In this document: piece by piece, positions 7,653-16,505 of the stretch
Numbering within the stretch: position 1 is the stretch's first letter
How the letters are laid out: each line of letters starts with the position of its first letter
From: Bacillota bacterium
Lineage (GTDB): Bacteria; Bacillota; Clostridia; Christensenellales; SZUA-584
Reading direction: 5' to 3'
DNA length: 64,000 nt
NCBI GenBank assembly: GCA_023428025.1
Contig: JAEYZN010000021.1
Coordinates: 186,001 to 250,000, forward strand
Position numbers and translations under genes: made by a program
Notes under the pieces: generated by a model
Seen by the model: only the letters and a program-made list of their open reading frames with translations
The model's database searches: none
Told to the model about the DNA's origin: nothing

Positions 7653-8528
7653 TTATGATATGATCTCTCTGCCCATGAATATGACGGCCAGCACGCCCGG
7701 GCCCGTGTGGCAGCCGATCACCGGCCCTACGTCCTGGATGGTGACGCTCCTGAAGGAGACGCTCTCTTCGATAAGCTCTTTCATTCTCACCGCGGCTTCC
7801 ATGTTGTCGGCATGAAGCACAAACGCATCCTGTTCCTCCGGCTGTTCCACATTCTCCTGGATCACGTTCAGGAAAAACTTCTGTATCTTTTTGGAGCCCT
7901 TCACTTTATCCGCCGCTACGATCTTGCCCTCCTGATTGAGTTTGAGGATCGGCTTCACGTCGAGTATCGTGCCGATGGCCGCCGCCGCGCCCGAGAGCCT
8001 GCCGCCCTTTTTCAGGTAATTCAGATCGTCCACGGAAAACCATGCGTGCGCACGCTGGCGGTTGGCAATCACCCAGTCGCGTATCTCTTCCAGCGTTTTG
8101 CCTTCATCCTTCAGCTTCTGCGCATATATCACAAGCTGCCCCGCCCCCATCGATATGCGAAGCGTGTCCACGATCTCGATGCGCGCATCCGGGTATTCCT
8201 CCAGCACAATGTTCCTTGCCAGCTGAGACAGGTCATAATGTCCCGACAACGCCGATGAGAACGAGAGGTACAGGACTTCCGTCCCGTCTTTGACGATTTC
8301 ACGGAAAAAATCCGCGATATCCGCAGGCGGACGTGTGGACGTGTTGGCATCCGCACCCCCGCGCAGTTCGTGATAAAACGCATTAAAATCCGTTTCCTTG
8401 CCCAGATCAAACAGCCGTTCCTCGCCGTTCACCGTATACGGCATCAAAAATACCGGCATCTTATGCTTATCCGCAAAGGTGTATGGAATCTCAGTGTCAG
8501 AATCGGTGGCGATAATAAAATCACGCAT
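7653..8528 (-). CDS. DegV family fatty-acid-binding protein
   Basis: A 291-residue DegV protein: the N-terminal IATDSDTEIP strand, the TSTRPPADIADFF motif, a LSFSSALSGHYDLSQ lipid-contact loop, and the LKKGGRLSGAAAAIGTILDVKPIL signature. DegV proteins bind a fatty acid and, as FakB, present it to the FakA kinase for entry into phospholipid. No fakA is in the window, so this copy is unlinked. Length and motifs are normal for the family; which fatty acid it binds cannot be read. Confidence 0.92.
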   Translation of the reverse strand: MRDFIIATDSDTEIPYTFADKHKMPVFLMPYTVNGEERLFDLGKETDFNAFYHELRGGADANTSTRPPADIADFFREIVKDGTEVLYLSFSSALSGHYDLSQLARNIVLEEYPDARIEIVDTLRISMGAGQLVIYAQKLKDEGKTLEEIRDWVIANRQRAHAWFSVDDLNYLKKGGRLSGAAAAIGTILDVKPILKLNQEGKIVAADKVKGSKKIQKFFLNVIQENVEQPEEQDAFVLHADNMEAAVRMKELIEESVSFRSVTIQDVGPVIGCHTGPGVLAVIFMGREIIS

Positions 8529-8589
8529 GGGAGCCCTCCTATAGAATACGTATGATTGCGAAAATATAATAAAAATGTCTGTTTATATA

Positions 8590-10044
8590 TTAACATTCAT
8601 CCGCATTTTTTACAAGTTGTATAAAAAAGGCCGTCCCCTCTTTCAGTGACTGAATGCTTAGTCGTTCTCCCACCGCGTGCACCGTGCCCAAGTCCTCGCT
8701 CATGGACGAGAACGGCTGGAAGCGGTAAACGCCGTCGGCAATGCACGCATACCGGCGCGAGTCGGTGGCCGCCACCATCAGATACGGCGTCACCACATAG
8801 CCGGGGAACAGCGCCGCGGCCGTCTTCTCGATCACATGATAAGCCGCGCTGTCCACGCTGGACACCGAAGACGGCTCGTAGGCCTGGATAACCTCCACCT
8901 TGATCTTGCTGCCGGCCACTTTTTTCACATGCGCCATCAGCTTCTCCACCGAATCGTCCGGCGAGATGCGGAAATTGACCACCGCTTCCGCCCTTTCCGC
9001 CAGCACGTTGGGCGCGCCCGAACCTTTCAGCATCGTCGGCGCGGCCGTGGTGCGCACCATGGCCGACCCCGTGCTGCCCGCGGCCAGGCCTTTCAACAGC
9101 AGCGGTTTGGTGATGAAAAGATTGGCGGCAATCACGTTGAGCGGGAATTTCATGTATCCGCCCACTGCCGACAGCATATCCTTGAGCGGCTCGTTGAGCG
9201 TGGGCTTCATCTTGTGCTTCTCCAGCCGCACGATGGCCTCGGCCAGTGCGCCGACAGCCGTCTGCCTGGGCGGCCTTGACGCATGGCCCCCGGACGATTC
9301 CGCGATCAGCCTGAAATCCGCATAGCCCTTCTCGCACACGCCGATCGTCGCCACCATCGCGCCGATGCCCATCATGCTGCCGTCCATCACCACGCCGCCC
9401 TCATCGATCACGAAATCCAGCTGCACATTCAGCTCTTTCAGCCGGTCCACGATGCGCTGCGCGCCCAGCTCGCCCATGCTCTCTTCGTCGTGACCGAACG
9501 CGATATAGCTATCCCGCCTGGGCATATAGCCTTCCCTCAACAGATGCTCGACGCTTTCCATGATGCACGCCAGTTGGCCCTTCATGTCGATGGCGCCGCG
9601 CCCCCACACATAGCCGTCCGCGACAGCGCCCGAAAAGGCTTCATGCTCCCACTTGTCCGCCGTCCTGTCTTCCACCGGCACCACGTCCATATGCGCCATC
9701 ATCAGGAACGGCTTTTGTTCCGAGCCCGTGCCCTTCCACTTATACAACAGGCTGTATTCGTTTACCGTTTCTTTGTCCAGCGTCTTGTGCAGCAGCGGAT
9801 ACGTCTTCTCCAGATAGGCGTGCAGCCCCAGAAACGCGTCCCGGTCAAACCCTTCCATCGTCACGGATGTCACCGTTTTATATCGGATCATGTTCGACAG
9901 ATGCTCCGCCAGCTCACCTGCCTCCAGGTCGGGCAACTCAGCCCGGGCCGCCTGCGCTTTGGCCGGGCGCTTGAACACGGTGTTGATCGCCATCATGGCA
10001 ACAAGCAGCACCAGCAATGCCAATACCGCATAAAGGATTATCAT
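8590..10044 (-). CDS. M20-family metallopeptidase with N-terminal membrane anchor
   Basis: A 484-residue protein. Residues 1-20 form a hydrophobic anchor (MIILYAVLALLVLLVAMMAI). The M20 catalytic set follows: MMAHMDVVPVED (metal His and catalytic Asp), WGRGAIDMKGQL (bridging Asp), FGHDEESMGELG (Glu-Glu), and a late metal histidine in GTVHAVGERL. The dimerisation insert lies between. Among M20 proteins it most resembles the carboxypeptidase S/PM20D1 branch. The ATG has AGGAG upstream and follows the preceding gene by 4 bases, so it forms an operon with the two membrane proteins upstream; the likely job is cleavage of a peptide or N-acyl amino acid that they move. Confidence 0.9.
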   Translation of the reverse strand: MIILYAVLALLVLLVAMMAINTVFKRPAKAQAARAELPDLEAGELAEHLSNMIRYKTVTSVTMEGFDRDAFLGLHAYLEKTYPLLHKTLDKETVNEYSLLYKWKGTGSEQKPFLMMAHMDVVPVEDRTADKWEHEAFSGAVADGYVWGRGAIDMKGQLACIMESVEHLLREGYMPRRDSYIAFGHDEESMGELGAQRIVDRLKELNVQLDFVIDEGGVVMDGSMMGIGAMVATIGVCEKGYADFRLIAESSGGHASRPPRQTAVGALAEAIVRLEKHKMKPTLNEPLKDMLSAVGGYMKFPLNVIAANLFITKPLLLKGLAAGSTGSAMVRTTAAPTMLKGSGAPNVLAERAEAVVNFRISPDDSVEKLMAHVKKVAGSKIKVEVIQAYEPSSVSSVDSAAYHVIEKTAAALFPGYVVTPYLMVAATDSRRYACIADGVYRFQPFSSMSEDLGTVHAVGERLSIQSLKEGTAFFIQLVKNADEC

Positions 10045-10048
10045 ATCG

Positions 10049-10747
10049 TCACTCCTGAATCATATTTTTCTTGTACATCAGCCTCGCGATGAGCACGGCC
10101 AGGATCGACATCACGGGGATGAAGATGCCGGAGCTGGCATACAGGCTGGGCATCAGAACGAACAGCAGCACCATGAGGACCGTGGGCACCACCGCGAGCT
10201 TCCAGCTCTTGGAGATGAATACCACGCCCAGCGCGCCGAACAGCGCGGGGATCACGTACCCGTTCGAAAGGTCAAACACGTCGGACAGCAGCGGGTCCGC
10301 ATTGATCCAGTTCGTGATGGGTATCACGAATACGAGGCCGACGATGAGGATCAGCGTGGTTACGATGGACGACACCGCCACCGCGATGGTCGAGAGCACT
10401 TCGCCCTGTTCCGAGGATGCGCTGATGCCCGCCTTGTTCATGGCGACCTGCGCCGCGGGCACCTTCATGTTGGCGAGATTGCCGGTCACGAACGCGAGGT
10501 ATGTACCGCCCGAACCGATCATGGGCGAGTAATTGAACACCTCAATGAGCCCGATGGCCCAGTACATGGGAATGATCGCGATGGACCCCTTCCACAGCGA
10601 ACTCCATTCGGGCGTCACGCCGTATATCAGGCAAAAGAGCACCGGCACGGCGGTCAGCACGATGATCGCGGCGGCGGTCCAGATACGTCCCACGCGGTGC
10701 GTCATCTGATCGTATTCACTCAGCATAAGCCCTTGTTTTTTAGTCAT
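10049..10747 (-). CDS. Multi-pass membrane protein, partner of DUF5058 protein
   Basis: A 232-residue protein with about five to six hydrophobic segments, including IWTAAAIIVLTAVPVLFCLI, an IPMYWAIGLIEVFNYSPMIG re-entrant-like stretch with SGGTYLAFVTGNLANMKVP, and a basic C terminus. The start at 10747 is set by the overlap pattern TGACATG after the upstream stop and a GAGGGGGTGG site. It is translationally coupled to the DUF5058 gene. I do not recognise a characterised family; the pair looks like a two-subunit transporter or channel. The polar GxGGTYLAFxTGN motif within the membrane could line a substrate path. Confidence 0.7.
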   Translation of the reverse strand: MTKKQGLMLSEYDQMTHRVGRIWTAAAIIVLTAVPVLFCLIYGVTPEWSSLWKGSIAIIPMYWAIGLIEVFNYSPMIGSGGTYLAFVTGNLANMKVPAAQVAMNKAGISASSEQGEVLSTIAVAVSSIVTTLILIVGLVFVIPITNWINADPLLSDVFDLSNGYVIPALFGALGVVFISKSWKLAVVPTVLMVLLFVLMPSLYASSGIFIPVMSILAVLIARLMYKKNMIQE

Positions 10748-10748
10748 G

Positions 10749-11495
10749 TCACGCCACCCCCTCAAACAGATTGTGATAGACGATAGAGAGCAGTATCGCG
10801 CCGATCATCGACACCGGCAGCGCGAAATTCTCCAGCCATTTCGCTTTTGTCAGCTTGATCACCGCGCCGAAGATCAGCATAAGCACCACGCCGGTGCCGA
10901 GCGTCAGCAGCTGCGCCTGCCCGTTCACCGTCACCTTGGCGTCGGCCAGCCCGCCGAACGCCGCGATGCCCTTGGCGATGAACTGCCCGCCCATCACGGC
11001 GATGATGCCCATGAACAGCGCGTCCGTGAGGGTCTTGCTCCATTTGGGGTCCTTCTGACCGATCAGCGTCAGCCTCGCCTGATACCTCTTCAATCCGAAC
11101 AGGTTGAACACCGGCCCCGCCATGATGCCCACCGTCATCACCCAGATCACGCTCGCGAACACCGCCTGCGTGATCTCTCCCGGCGCGGCTTCCAGCACCT
11201 TGCCCGCCACGATGGTTTCATACGACATGGAACCGATCACCGAAAGCCTGATCCACGAAAGCGGCGTGCCGATCGTGGCCGCCAGCGCGATCATCGCCAG
11301 CACGATGGGCACAGACGGCACGATGGAAAAAGTGCCGCTGGAAACGGCGGCTTCCTTCATGGCCTTGGTTGATATGCCCAGCTGCTTGCCACGGCGCACC
11401 GCACGCACAAGAAAATAGACCGACTGTGCAAGCACAAACAGGATGATGATGACGCCCATGATATACAGATAAGCGCCGTTCTTAAAATCCTCCAA
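10749..11495 (-). CDS. DUF5058 family membrane protein
   Basis: About 248 residues with six to seven hydrophobic segments (YIMGVIIILFVLAQSVYFLV, FSIVPSVPIVLAMIALAAT, ITQAVFASVIWVMTVGIM, LTLGTGVVLMLIFGAVIKL). The sequence fits DUF5058, a family of unknown function. The start is uncertain: TTG at 11495 (used here) and GTG at 11504 both follow a GAAGGAAG site, and the frame extends to 11537 without a ribosome site. It is the first gene of the operon with the membrane partner and the M20 peptidase, which suggests joint uptake or export and hydrolysis of a peptide-like compound. Confidence 0.75.
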   Translation of the reverse strand: MEDFKNGAYLYIMGVIIILFVLAQSVYFLVRAVRRGKQLGISTKAMKEAAVSSGTFSIVPSVPIVLAMIALAATIGTPLSWIRLSVIGSMSYETIVAGKVLEAAPGEITQAVFASVIWVMTVGIMAGPVFNLFGLKRYQARLTLIGQKDPKWSKTLTDALFMGIIAVMGGQFIAKGIAAFGGLADAKVTVNGQAQLLTLGTGVVLMLIFGAVIKLTKAKWLENFALPVSMIGAILLSIVYHNLFEGVA

Positions 11496-11662
11496 AAAAA
11501 TCACTTCCTTCGCTTGATTCTGACTTGAAACAGTCAAAAATGGACAATTCCATTATATACTTGTCAGTCACACAAAGGCAATAAATGATGGCTGTTACGG
11601 AACAAAAGAATGGTATATTATCTCAATCCAACTGGCAGTCTCGGGGCATTTGAATACAACAT

Positions 11663-11690
11663 AAAAAGCGCGGAGAGTGATCCCCGCGCT
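11663..11690 (-). terminator. Terminator of groESL
   Basis: Minus-strand AGCGCGG ... CCGCGCT stem followed by TTTTTATG, 23 bases past the groEL stop. Confidence 0.85.
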
Positions 11691-11712
11691 TTCAGCTTGT
11701 TTCTTGTTCGGT

Positions 11713-13347
11713 TTAATACATGCCCGGCATACCGCCCGGAGCGCCAGCCGGCATAGCCGGAGCCTTCTCTTCGGGGATATCCGTCACGATGCTCTCGGTG
11801 GTCAGCAGCAGCGAAGCGATGGACGCCGCGTTCTGCAGAGCGCTTCTCGTCACCTTGGTCGGGTCGATGATGCCCTTGGCCGTCATGTCGCCGTATTCGT
11901 TCTTGGCCACGTCGTAACCGAAGTTGACGTCGTCCTGAGATTTGATCTTATCGACGATGACGCTGCCCTCGAGACCGGCGTTAAACGCGATCTGGCGGAG
12001 CGGTTCCTCCAGCGCGCGCAGCACGATCTGGATACCCGTCTTGGCATCGCCTTCAGCGGAAGAGATGGCCTTCTCCACATCCTTGGATGCGTGCAGCAGC
12101 GCGATGCCGCCGCCCGGCACGATGCCTTCTTCCACAGCCGCACGCGTGGCCGCCAGAGCGTCCTCGATGCGCATCTTGCTTTCCTTCATTTCCGTTTCGG
12201 TCGCCGCGCCCACCTGGATCACAGCCACGCCGCCGGCCAGCTTCGCCAGCCGCTCCTGCAGCTTCTCGCGGTCGTAATCAGACGTCGTCTCTTCGATCTG
12301 AGACTTGATGGAGTTGATGCGGGCTTTGATCTCAGACGGATCGCCGGCGCCTTCCACGATGGTGGTGTTCTCTTTGTCCACCTTGACCTGGCGCGCATGG
12401 CCGAGCATATCCATCTTAGCTTCCTTCAGGTCCAGACCGATCTCCTCGGAGATCACCTGGCCGCCGGTCAGGATCGCGATATCCTGCAGCATTGCCTTGC
12501 GTCTGTCGCCAAAGCCCGGCGCCTTGACCGCGACGCAGTTGAACGTGCCACGCAGCTTGTTGACGATCAAAGTCGCCAGCGCTTCGCCTTCCACATCTTC
12601 CGCGATAATGAGCAGTTTCTTGCCCGTCTGCACCACCTGCTCCAGCAGCGGCAGGATTTCCTGTATATTGGATATCTTTTTGTCCGTGATGAGAATCACC
12701 GGATCGTCGAGGACCGCTTCCATCTTATCGGTATCGGTCACCATGTAAGCCGAAGCGTAACCGCGGTCGAACTGCATGCCTTCCACGACTTTGAGGTCGG
12801 TGATCATGGTCTTGCTCTCTTCCACTGTGATGACGCCGTCGTTGCCGACCTTCTCCATCGCTTCCGCGATCAGACGGCCGATCTCTTCGTCGCCCGCCGA
12901 GATGGATGCGACCTGCGCGATCGCCGTGGAGCCGGTGATCGGATTGGAAATACCCTTCAGGCTCTCCACAGAAGCGTCAACCGCTTTGAGGATGCCCTTC
13001 TTGATGCCCATCGGGTTTGCGCCCGCCGCCACGTTCTTGAGGCCTTCACGGATGATAGCCTGAGCCAGCAGCGTGGCCGTGGTGGTGCCATCGCCCGCGA
13101 TGTCGTTGGTCTTGGTGGCCACTTCCTTCACAAGCTGTGCGCCCATGTTTTCAAACGGGTCTTTCAGCTCCATCTCTTTCGCGATGGTCACGCCGTCGTT
13201 GGTGATAACGGGAGAGCCGAATTTCTTGTCCAGAACAACGTTTCTTCCCTTGGGTCCCAATGTAATCTTTACCGTATCGGCCAGCTGGTTAACGCCCGCT
13301 TCCAGCAGACGTCTTGCTTCTTCGCCGTATTTGATCTGTTTAGCCAT
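11713..13347 (-). CDS. groL: Chaperonin GroEL (Cpn60)
   Basis: A 544-residue GroEL of standard length. It opens MAKQIKYGEEARRLLEAGVN, has the ATP site GDGTTTATLLAQ near residue 87, the hinge AAVEEGIVPGGG near 400 and the flexible GGMPGMY tail. It forms the double-ring folding cage with GroES. AAGGAGG precedes the ATG, and groES lies 30 bases upstream in the same operon under CIRCE control. Confidence 0.99.
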   Translation of the reverse strand: MAKQIKYGEEARRLLEAGVNQLADTVKITLGPKGRNVVLDKKFGSPVITNDGVTIAKEMELKDPFENMGAQLVKEVATKTNDIAGDGTTTATLLAQAIIREGLKNVAAGANPMGIKKGILKAVDASVESLKGISNPITGSTAIAQVASISAGDEEIGRLIAEAMEKVGNDGVITVEESKTMITDLKVVEGMQFDRGYASAYMVTDTDKMEAVLDDPVILITDKKISNIQEILPLLEQVVQTGKKLLIIAEDVEGEALATLIVNKLRGTFNCVAVKAPGFGDRRKAMLQDIAILTGGQVISEEIGLDLKEAKMDMLGHARQVKVDKENTTIVEGAGDPSEIKARINSIKSQIEETTSDYDREKLQERLAKLAGGVAVIQVGAATETEMKESKMRIEDALAATRAAVEEGIVPGGGIALLHASKDVEKAISSAEGDAKTGIQIVLRALEEPLRQIAFNAGLEGSVIVDKIKSQDDVNFGYDVAKNEYGDMTAKGIIDPTKVTRSALQNAASIASLLLTTESIVTDIPEEKAPAMPAGAPGGMPGMY

Positions 13348-13377
13348 GTTTATTCCTCCTTACATTCTTACAAATCG

Positions 13378-13662
13378 TTATTCCACTGTTGCAAGCAGAT
13401 CGCTCTGGCGGACGATGATGTATTCCACGCCGTCCAGCTTCACTTCAGTGCCCGCATACTTCGAATAAAGAACCTTGTCGCCGGGTTTCACCGTCATCAC
13501 GACTTCCTTACCGTCCACGACTCCGCCCGGGCCCACCGCCACAACTTCCGCTGTCTGCGGCTTTTCCTTCGCGCTCCCCGTCAGAACGATACCACTCTTG
13601 GTGGTCTCTTCGCTCTCAAGGCTCTTGATCACAACTCTGTCGCCCAATGGTTTAATGGCCAT
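13378..13662 (-). CDS. groS: Co-chaperonin GroES (Cpn10)
   Basis: A 94-residue GroES: MAIKPLGDRVVIKSLESEE, a mobile loop KSGIVLTGSAKEKPQ that docks on GroEL, and the roof segment GDKVLYSKYAGTEVKLDG. It is the lid of the folding chamber. Its ATG follows AAGGAGG and lies 60 bases after the CIRCE element. Confidence 0.99.
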   Translation of the reverse strand: MAIKPLGDRVVIKSLESEETTKSGIVLTGSAKEKPQTAEVVAVGPGGVVDGKEVVMTVKPGDKVLYSKYAGTEVKLDGVEYIIVRQSDLLATVE

Positions 13663-13721
13663 AATGTATTAACCTCCTTGAAACATTGTTTATTGTTTAA
13701 CATTAGTATTGCCTCTTATTG

Positions 13722-13748
13722 TTAGCACTCGATTCATTTGAGTGCTAA
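13722..13748 (-). promoter_or_regulatory. CIRCE operator (HrcA site)
   Basis: A perfect TTAGCACTC-N9-GAGTGCTAA inverted repeat lies between the groES promoter and start codon. This is the HrcA repressor site, so groESL is under heat-shock control. hrcA is not in the window. The 314-base gap between groES and the dCMP deaminase gene holds this element and the promoter; I see nothing else recognisable in it. Confidence 0.97.
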
Positions 13749-13756
13749 CAGAGTTA

Positions 13757-13785
13757 ATCATAATATATACGGCATTTGATGGCAA
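13757..13785 (-). promoter_or_regulatory. groESL promoter
   Basis: Minus-strand TTGCCA (13785-13780), 17-base spacer, TATGAT (13762-13757). The predicted start point falls at the edge of CIRCE, so HrcA binding would block the polymerase. Confidence 0.75.
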
Positions 13786-13976
13786 ACCGAAATTGCTGCA
13801 TAAATCCATAATATTAGCCCGATATCTAAGTTTATTTTCGTTTATATCTTCATATCTGGAAGAATCGTTAAAATTCTCTTTCATTCTAACTAATCTAAAA
13901 TTTTCCTCTACGGGCAGGACTTTTCCCGTATTATGTTGAATTATAGATAATAATTTATCGGATCAGGGGTAATGCA

Positions 13977-14426
13977 ATGGACAAGTGGGACAAGCGCTTC
14001 ATGGATCTGACAGAAACCATCGCCAAGTGGTCCAGCTGCTATAAGATCGACCGCAGCATCGGGGCCATCATCGTCCGCAACAAGCGGATCATCACCACCG
14101 GGTACAACGGAGCCCCGTCCGGCATCAAAAGCTGCAAGGAGAAAGGCGAGTGCCTGCGCCAGAAGCTGGGCATCCCGTCCGGCACACGCCATGAGCTGTG
14201 CTACGCCATCCATGCCGAGCAGAACGCCATCATCCAGGCAGCCAAGCTGGGTGTCAGCATCGACGGCGCGACGCTGTACTGCACGCACCAGCCCTGCGTC
14301 ATCTGCTCCAAAATGATCGTCAACGCGGGTATCGTGCGCGTGGTCTATGCCCATCCCTATCCGGACGACTTTTCCCAGGAGATATTCAAAGAAGCGGGCG
14401 TGGAACTCATCCATTTCAAATCCTGA
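13977..14426 (+). CDS. dCMP deaminase / ComEB-like cytidine deaminase
   Basis: A 149-residue zinc deaminase. The zinc set is HAEQNAII (His, catalytic Glu) and TLYCTHQPCVICSKMI (two Cys), with the usual allosteric-type insertion between them (GECLRQKLGIPSGTRHELCYA). Members convert dCMP to dUMP for dTMP synthesis. An AGGGG site lies shortly before the ATG. It stands alone, head to head with groESL, and the gyrB gene follows after 105 bases. The dUMP it makes complements the dUTPase-like gene at 3 kb. Confidence 0.93.
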   Translation: MDKWDKRFMDLTETIAKWSSCYKIDRSIGAIIVRNKRIITTGYNGAPSGIKSCKEKGECLRQKLGIPSGTRHELCYAIHAEQNAIIQAAKLGVSIDGATLYCTHQPCVICSKMIVNAGIVRVVYAHPYPDDFSQEIFKEAGVELIHFKS

Positions 14427-14448
14427 CGCCTTTTTTTGATTCCTATTG

Positions 14449-14477
14449 ATAATGAAGGTCTTTTAGGGTAGTATAAT
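14449..14477 (+). promoter_or_regulatory. Candidate promoter of gyrB-gyrA
   Basis: A perfect TATAAT at 14472-14477 lies 54 bases before the gyrB start. The -35 is weak (ATAATG at 17-base spacing, or TTGATA at a too-long 20-base spacing). Confidence 0.45.
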
Positions 14478-14531
14478 GTGGTGTATTCAATTGGGTACAC
14501 TATATTTTGTGATGCAAAAAGGGGGGCGCGT

Positions 14532-16505
14532 ATGGCCAAGGAATACAGCGCGAGCGATATACAGGTTCTTGAAGGGCTGGACGCGGTACGAAAAAGGCCG
14601 GGCATGTATATCGGCTCCACCGGCCAGAAGGGGCTTCACCATCTGCTCTGGGAAATCGTGGACAACGCCGTGGACGAAGCGGCCAACGGCTATGCCGATA
14701 AGATCAGCGTGACGTTGCACGACGACAATTCCGTGACCGTGGAGGACAACGGGCGCGGCATACCCGTGGGCATCCATCCTGAAAAGAAGGTGTCCGGCGT
14801 GGAGGTCGTGTTCACGCAGCTGCACGCGGGCGGCAAGTTCAACAACGACGCGTATACCTATGCGGGCGGCCTGCACGGCGTGGGCGCATCCGTGGTCAAC
14901 GCGCTGTCGCGGTGGCTGGTGGCCACGGTCTGCACGGGCGGCAAGGTCTATCAGCAGCGCTACGAGAGCAGCATGTCCAAAAGCGGCAAGATCGAGAGCG
15001 GCCGGCCCATGACCAAACTGGAGGAGATCGGCTCCACCAAAAACAGAGGCAGCAAGATCACGTTTCTGCCAGACGACCGCGTTTTTGAAACGGTCACGAT
15101 GAACTATGACACCGTCGCGTCCCATCTGCGCGTCATCTCGTTCCTGACCAAAGGCGTCAAGATCACGCTGACAGACGAACGCGTCAAAAAGGACGGCCGT
15201 TTCAAAAAGGAAACGTTCGACTATCAGGGCGGCGTGGTGGACTTCGTGCAATACCTCAACGGGGAAAAAACGGTGCTGCATAAAACGCCCATCTATTTCG
15301 ACGGGGAACGCGGCGACGTGAAGGTGGAGATCGCGCTGCAATACAACGATACCTATAACGAGAACATCGTCTCGTTTGTCAACAATATTCCCACGCCGGA
15401 CGGCGGCACGCATGTATCCGGTTTCAAGTCCGCCCATACCAAGGTGATGAACGAATATGCGCGTGTGGCGGGGCTGCTCAAGGAAAAGGACGAGAACCTC
15501 GCGGGCGATGACTACCGCGAAGGCATGTGCGCCGTCATCAACGTGCGCATGAAGGACGCTCAGTTTGAGGGCCAGACCAAGGCCAAGCTGGGCAACACCG
15601 AGGTCAAGACCATCGTGGAGGGCATCGTACAGGACAAGCTGTCGTTGTTCCTGGCGGACCTCAACAACACCGCCATCGCGACGGAGCTGGTGGGCAAGGC
15701 GGTCAACGCCGCCAAGGCGCGCGAAGCCGCCAACAAGGCCAAGAAGCTGGAGCGGCAGCGCAGCAAGCTGGAAAGCGCGCCGCTGGTGGGCAAGCTCTCC
15801 AGCTGTACCGGACGCGACGCCACGAAGAATGAGCTGTTCATCGTGGAGGGCGACAGCGCGGGCGGCAGCGCCAAGCAGGGCCGCGACCGCCGCTTCCAGG
15901 CCATCCTCCCGCTGCGCGGCAAGCCGCTGAACGTGGAGAAAAAACGGCTGGACCAGGTGATCGAGAACGAGGAGTTCCGCTCCATCATCACCGCGCTCGG
16001 CACCGGCTTCGATGGTTTATTCGAGGAATCGTCGCTCAAATACCACAAGGTCATCATCCTCGCGGACGCAGACCAGGACGGCGCGCACATCCGCGCCATA
16101 TTGCTGACGTTCTTCTACCGCTATTTCCGCGACCTGCTGACAGCGGGCCATATCTACATCGGCCGACCGCCGTTGTACCGCGTGCACAAAGGCAGCAAGT
16201 CGGTGTATGCGTATACGGATGCGGAACTGAAGGCTGCCCAGCACAACCTCGGCAAAGACGCCAACGTGCAGCGCTACAAAGGCCTTGGCGAGATGAACCC
16301 CGAACAGCTGTGGGAGACCACGATGAATCCGACGAACCGCAAGCTCTACCGCGTGGAGCTGGACGACGCCGCCGAAGCGGAGCGCCTCGTCACGCTGCTG
16401 ATGGGCGACAAGGCGGAGCCCCGGAAGCTCTATATCTCAGAGCACGCCAACTTCAACAAAGAAGACAGTTTTTACAAGGAAAAGGTGAGCGGACATGTCC
16501 AATAA
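14532..16505 (+). CDS. gyrB: DNA gyrase subunit B (type IIA topoisomerase ATPase subunit)
   Basis: A 657-residue subunit. The GHKL ATPase starts IQVLEGLDAVRKRPGMYIGS, with the Asn motif EIVDNAVDEA, DNGRGIPVG and GGLHGVGASVVNALS; the Toprim domain has FIVEGDSAGGSAKQGRDR and ILADADQDGAHIR; the tail has RYKGLGEMNPEQLW. The ATG at 14532 is chosen for the GGGGGG-rich site before it. The last residues (RKLYISEHANFNKEDSFYKE) are longer and more degenerate than the usual C terminus and overlap gyrA by 11 bases. It hydrolyses ATP to drive strand passage with the next gene product. Gyrase and topoisomerase IV cannot be separated on GyrB alone. Confidence 0.88.
   Translation: MAKEYSASDIQVLEGLDAVRKRPGMYIGSTGQKGLHHLLWEIVDNAVDEAANGYADKISVTLHDDNSVTVEDNGRGIPVGIHPEKKVSGVEVVFTQLHAGGKFNNDAYTYAGGLHGVGASVVNALSRWLVATVCTGGKVYQQRYESSMSKSGKIESGRPMTKLEEIGSTKNRGSKITFLPDDRVFETVTMNYDTVASHLRVISFLTKGVKITLTDERVKKDGRFKKETFDYQGGVVDFVQYLNGEKTVLHKTPIYFDGERGDVKVEIALQYNDTYNENIVSFVNNIPTPDGGTHVSGFKSAHTKVMNEYARVAGLLKEKDENLAGDDYREGMCAVINVRMKDAQFEGQTKAKLGNTEVKTIVEGIVQDKLSLFLADLNNTAIATELVGKAVNAAKAREAANKAKKLERQRSKLESAPLVGKLSSCTGRDATKNELFIVEGDSAGGSAKQGRDRRFQAILPLRGKPLNVEKKRLDQVIENEEFRSIITALGTGFDGLFEESSLKYHKVIILADADQDGAHIRAILLTFFYRYFRDLLTAGHIYIGRPPLYRVHKGSKSVYAYTDAELKAAQHNLGKDANVQRYKGLGEMNPEQLWETTMNPTNRKLYRVELDDAAEAERLVTLLMGDKAEPRKLYISEHANFNKEDSFYKEKVSGHVQ

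Noticed and set aside
11677..13725. A 682-codon open frame on the plus strand opposite groESL
   Set aside because: Shadow of groEL/groES codon bias; His/Arg-rich, no ribosome site and no known motif.
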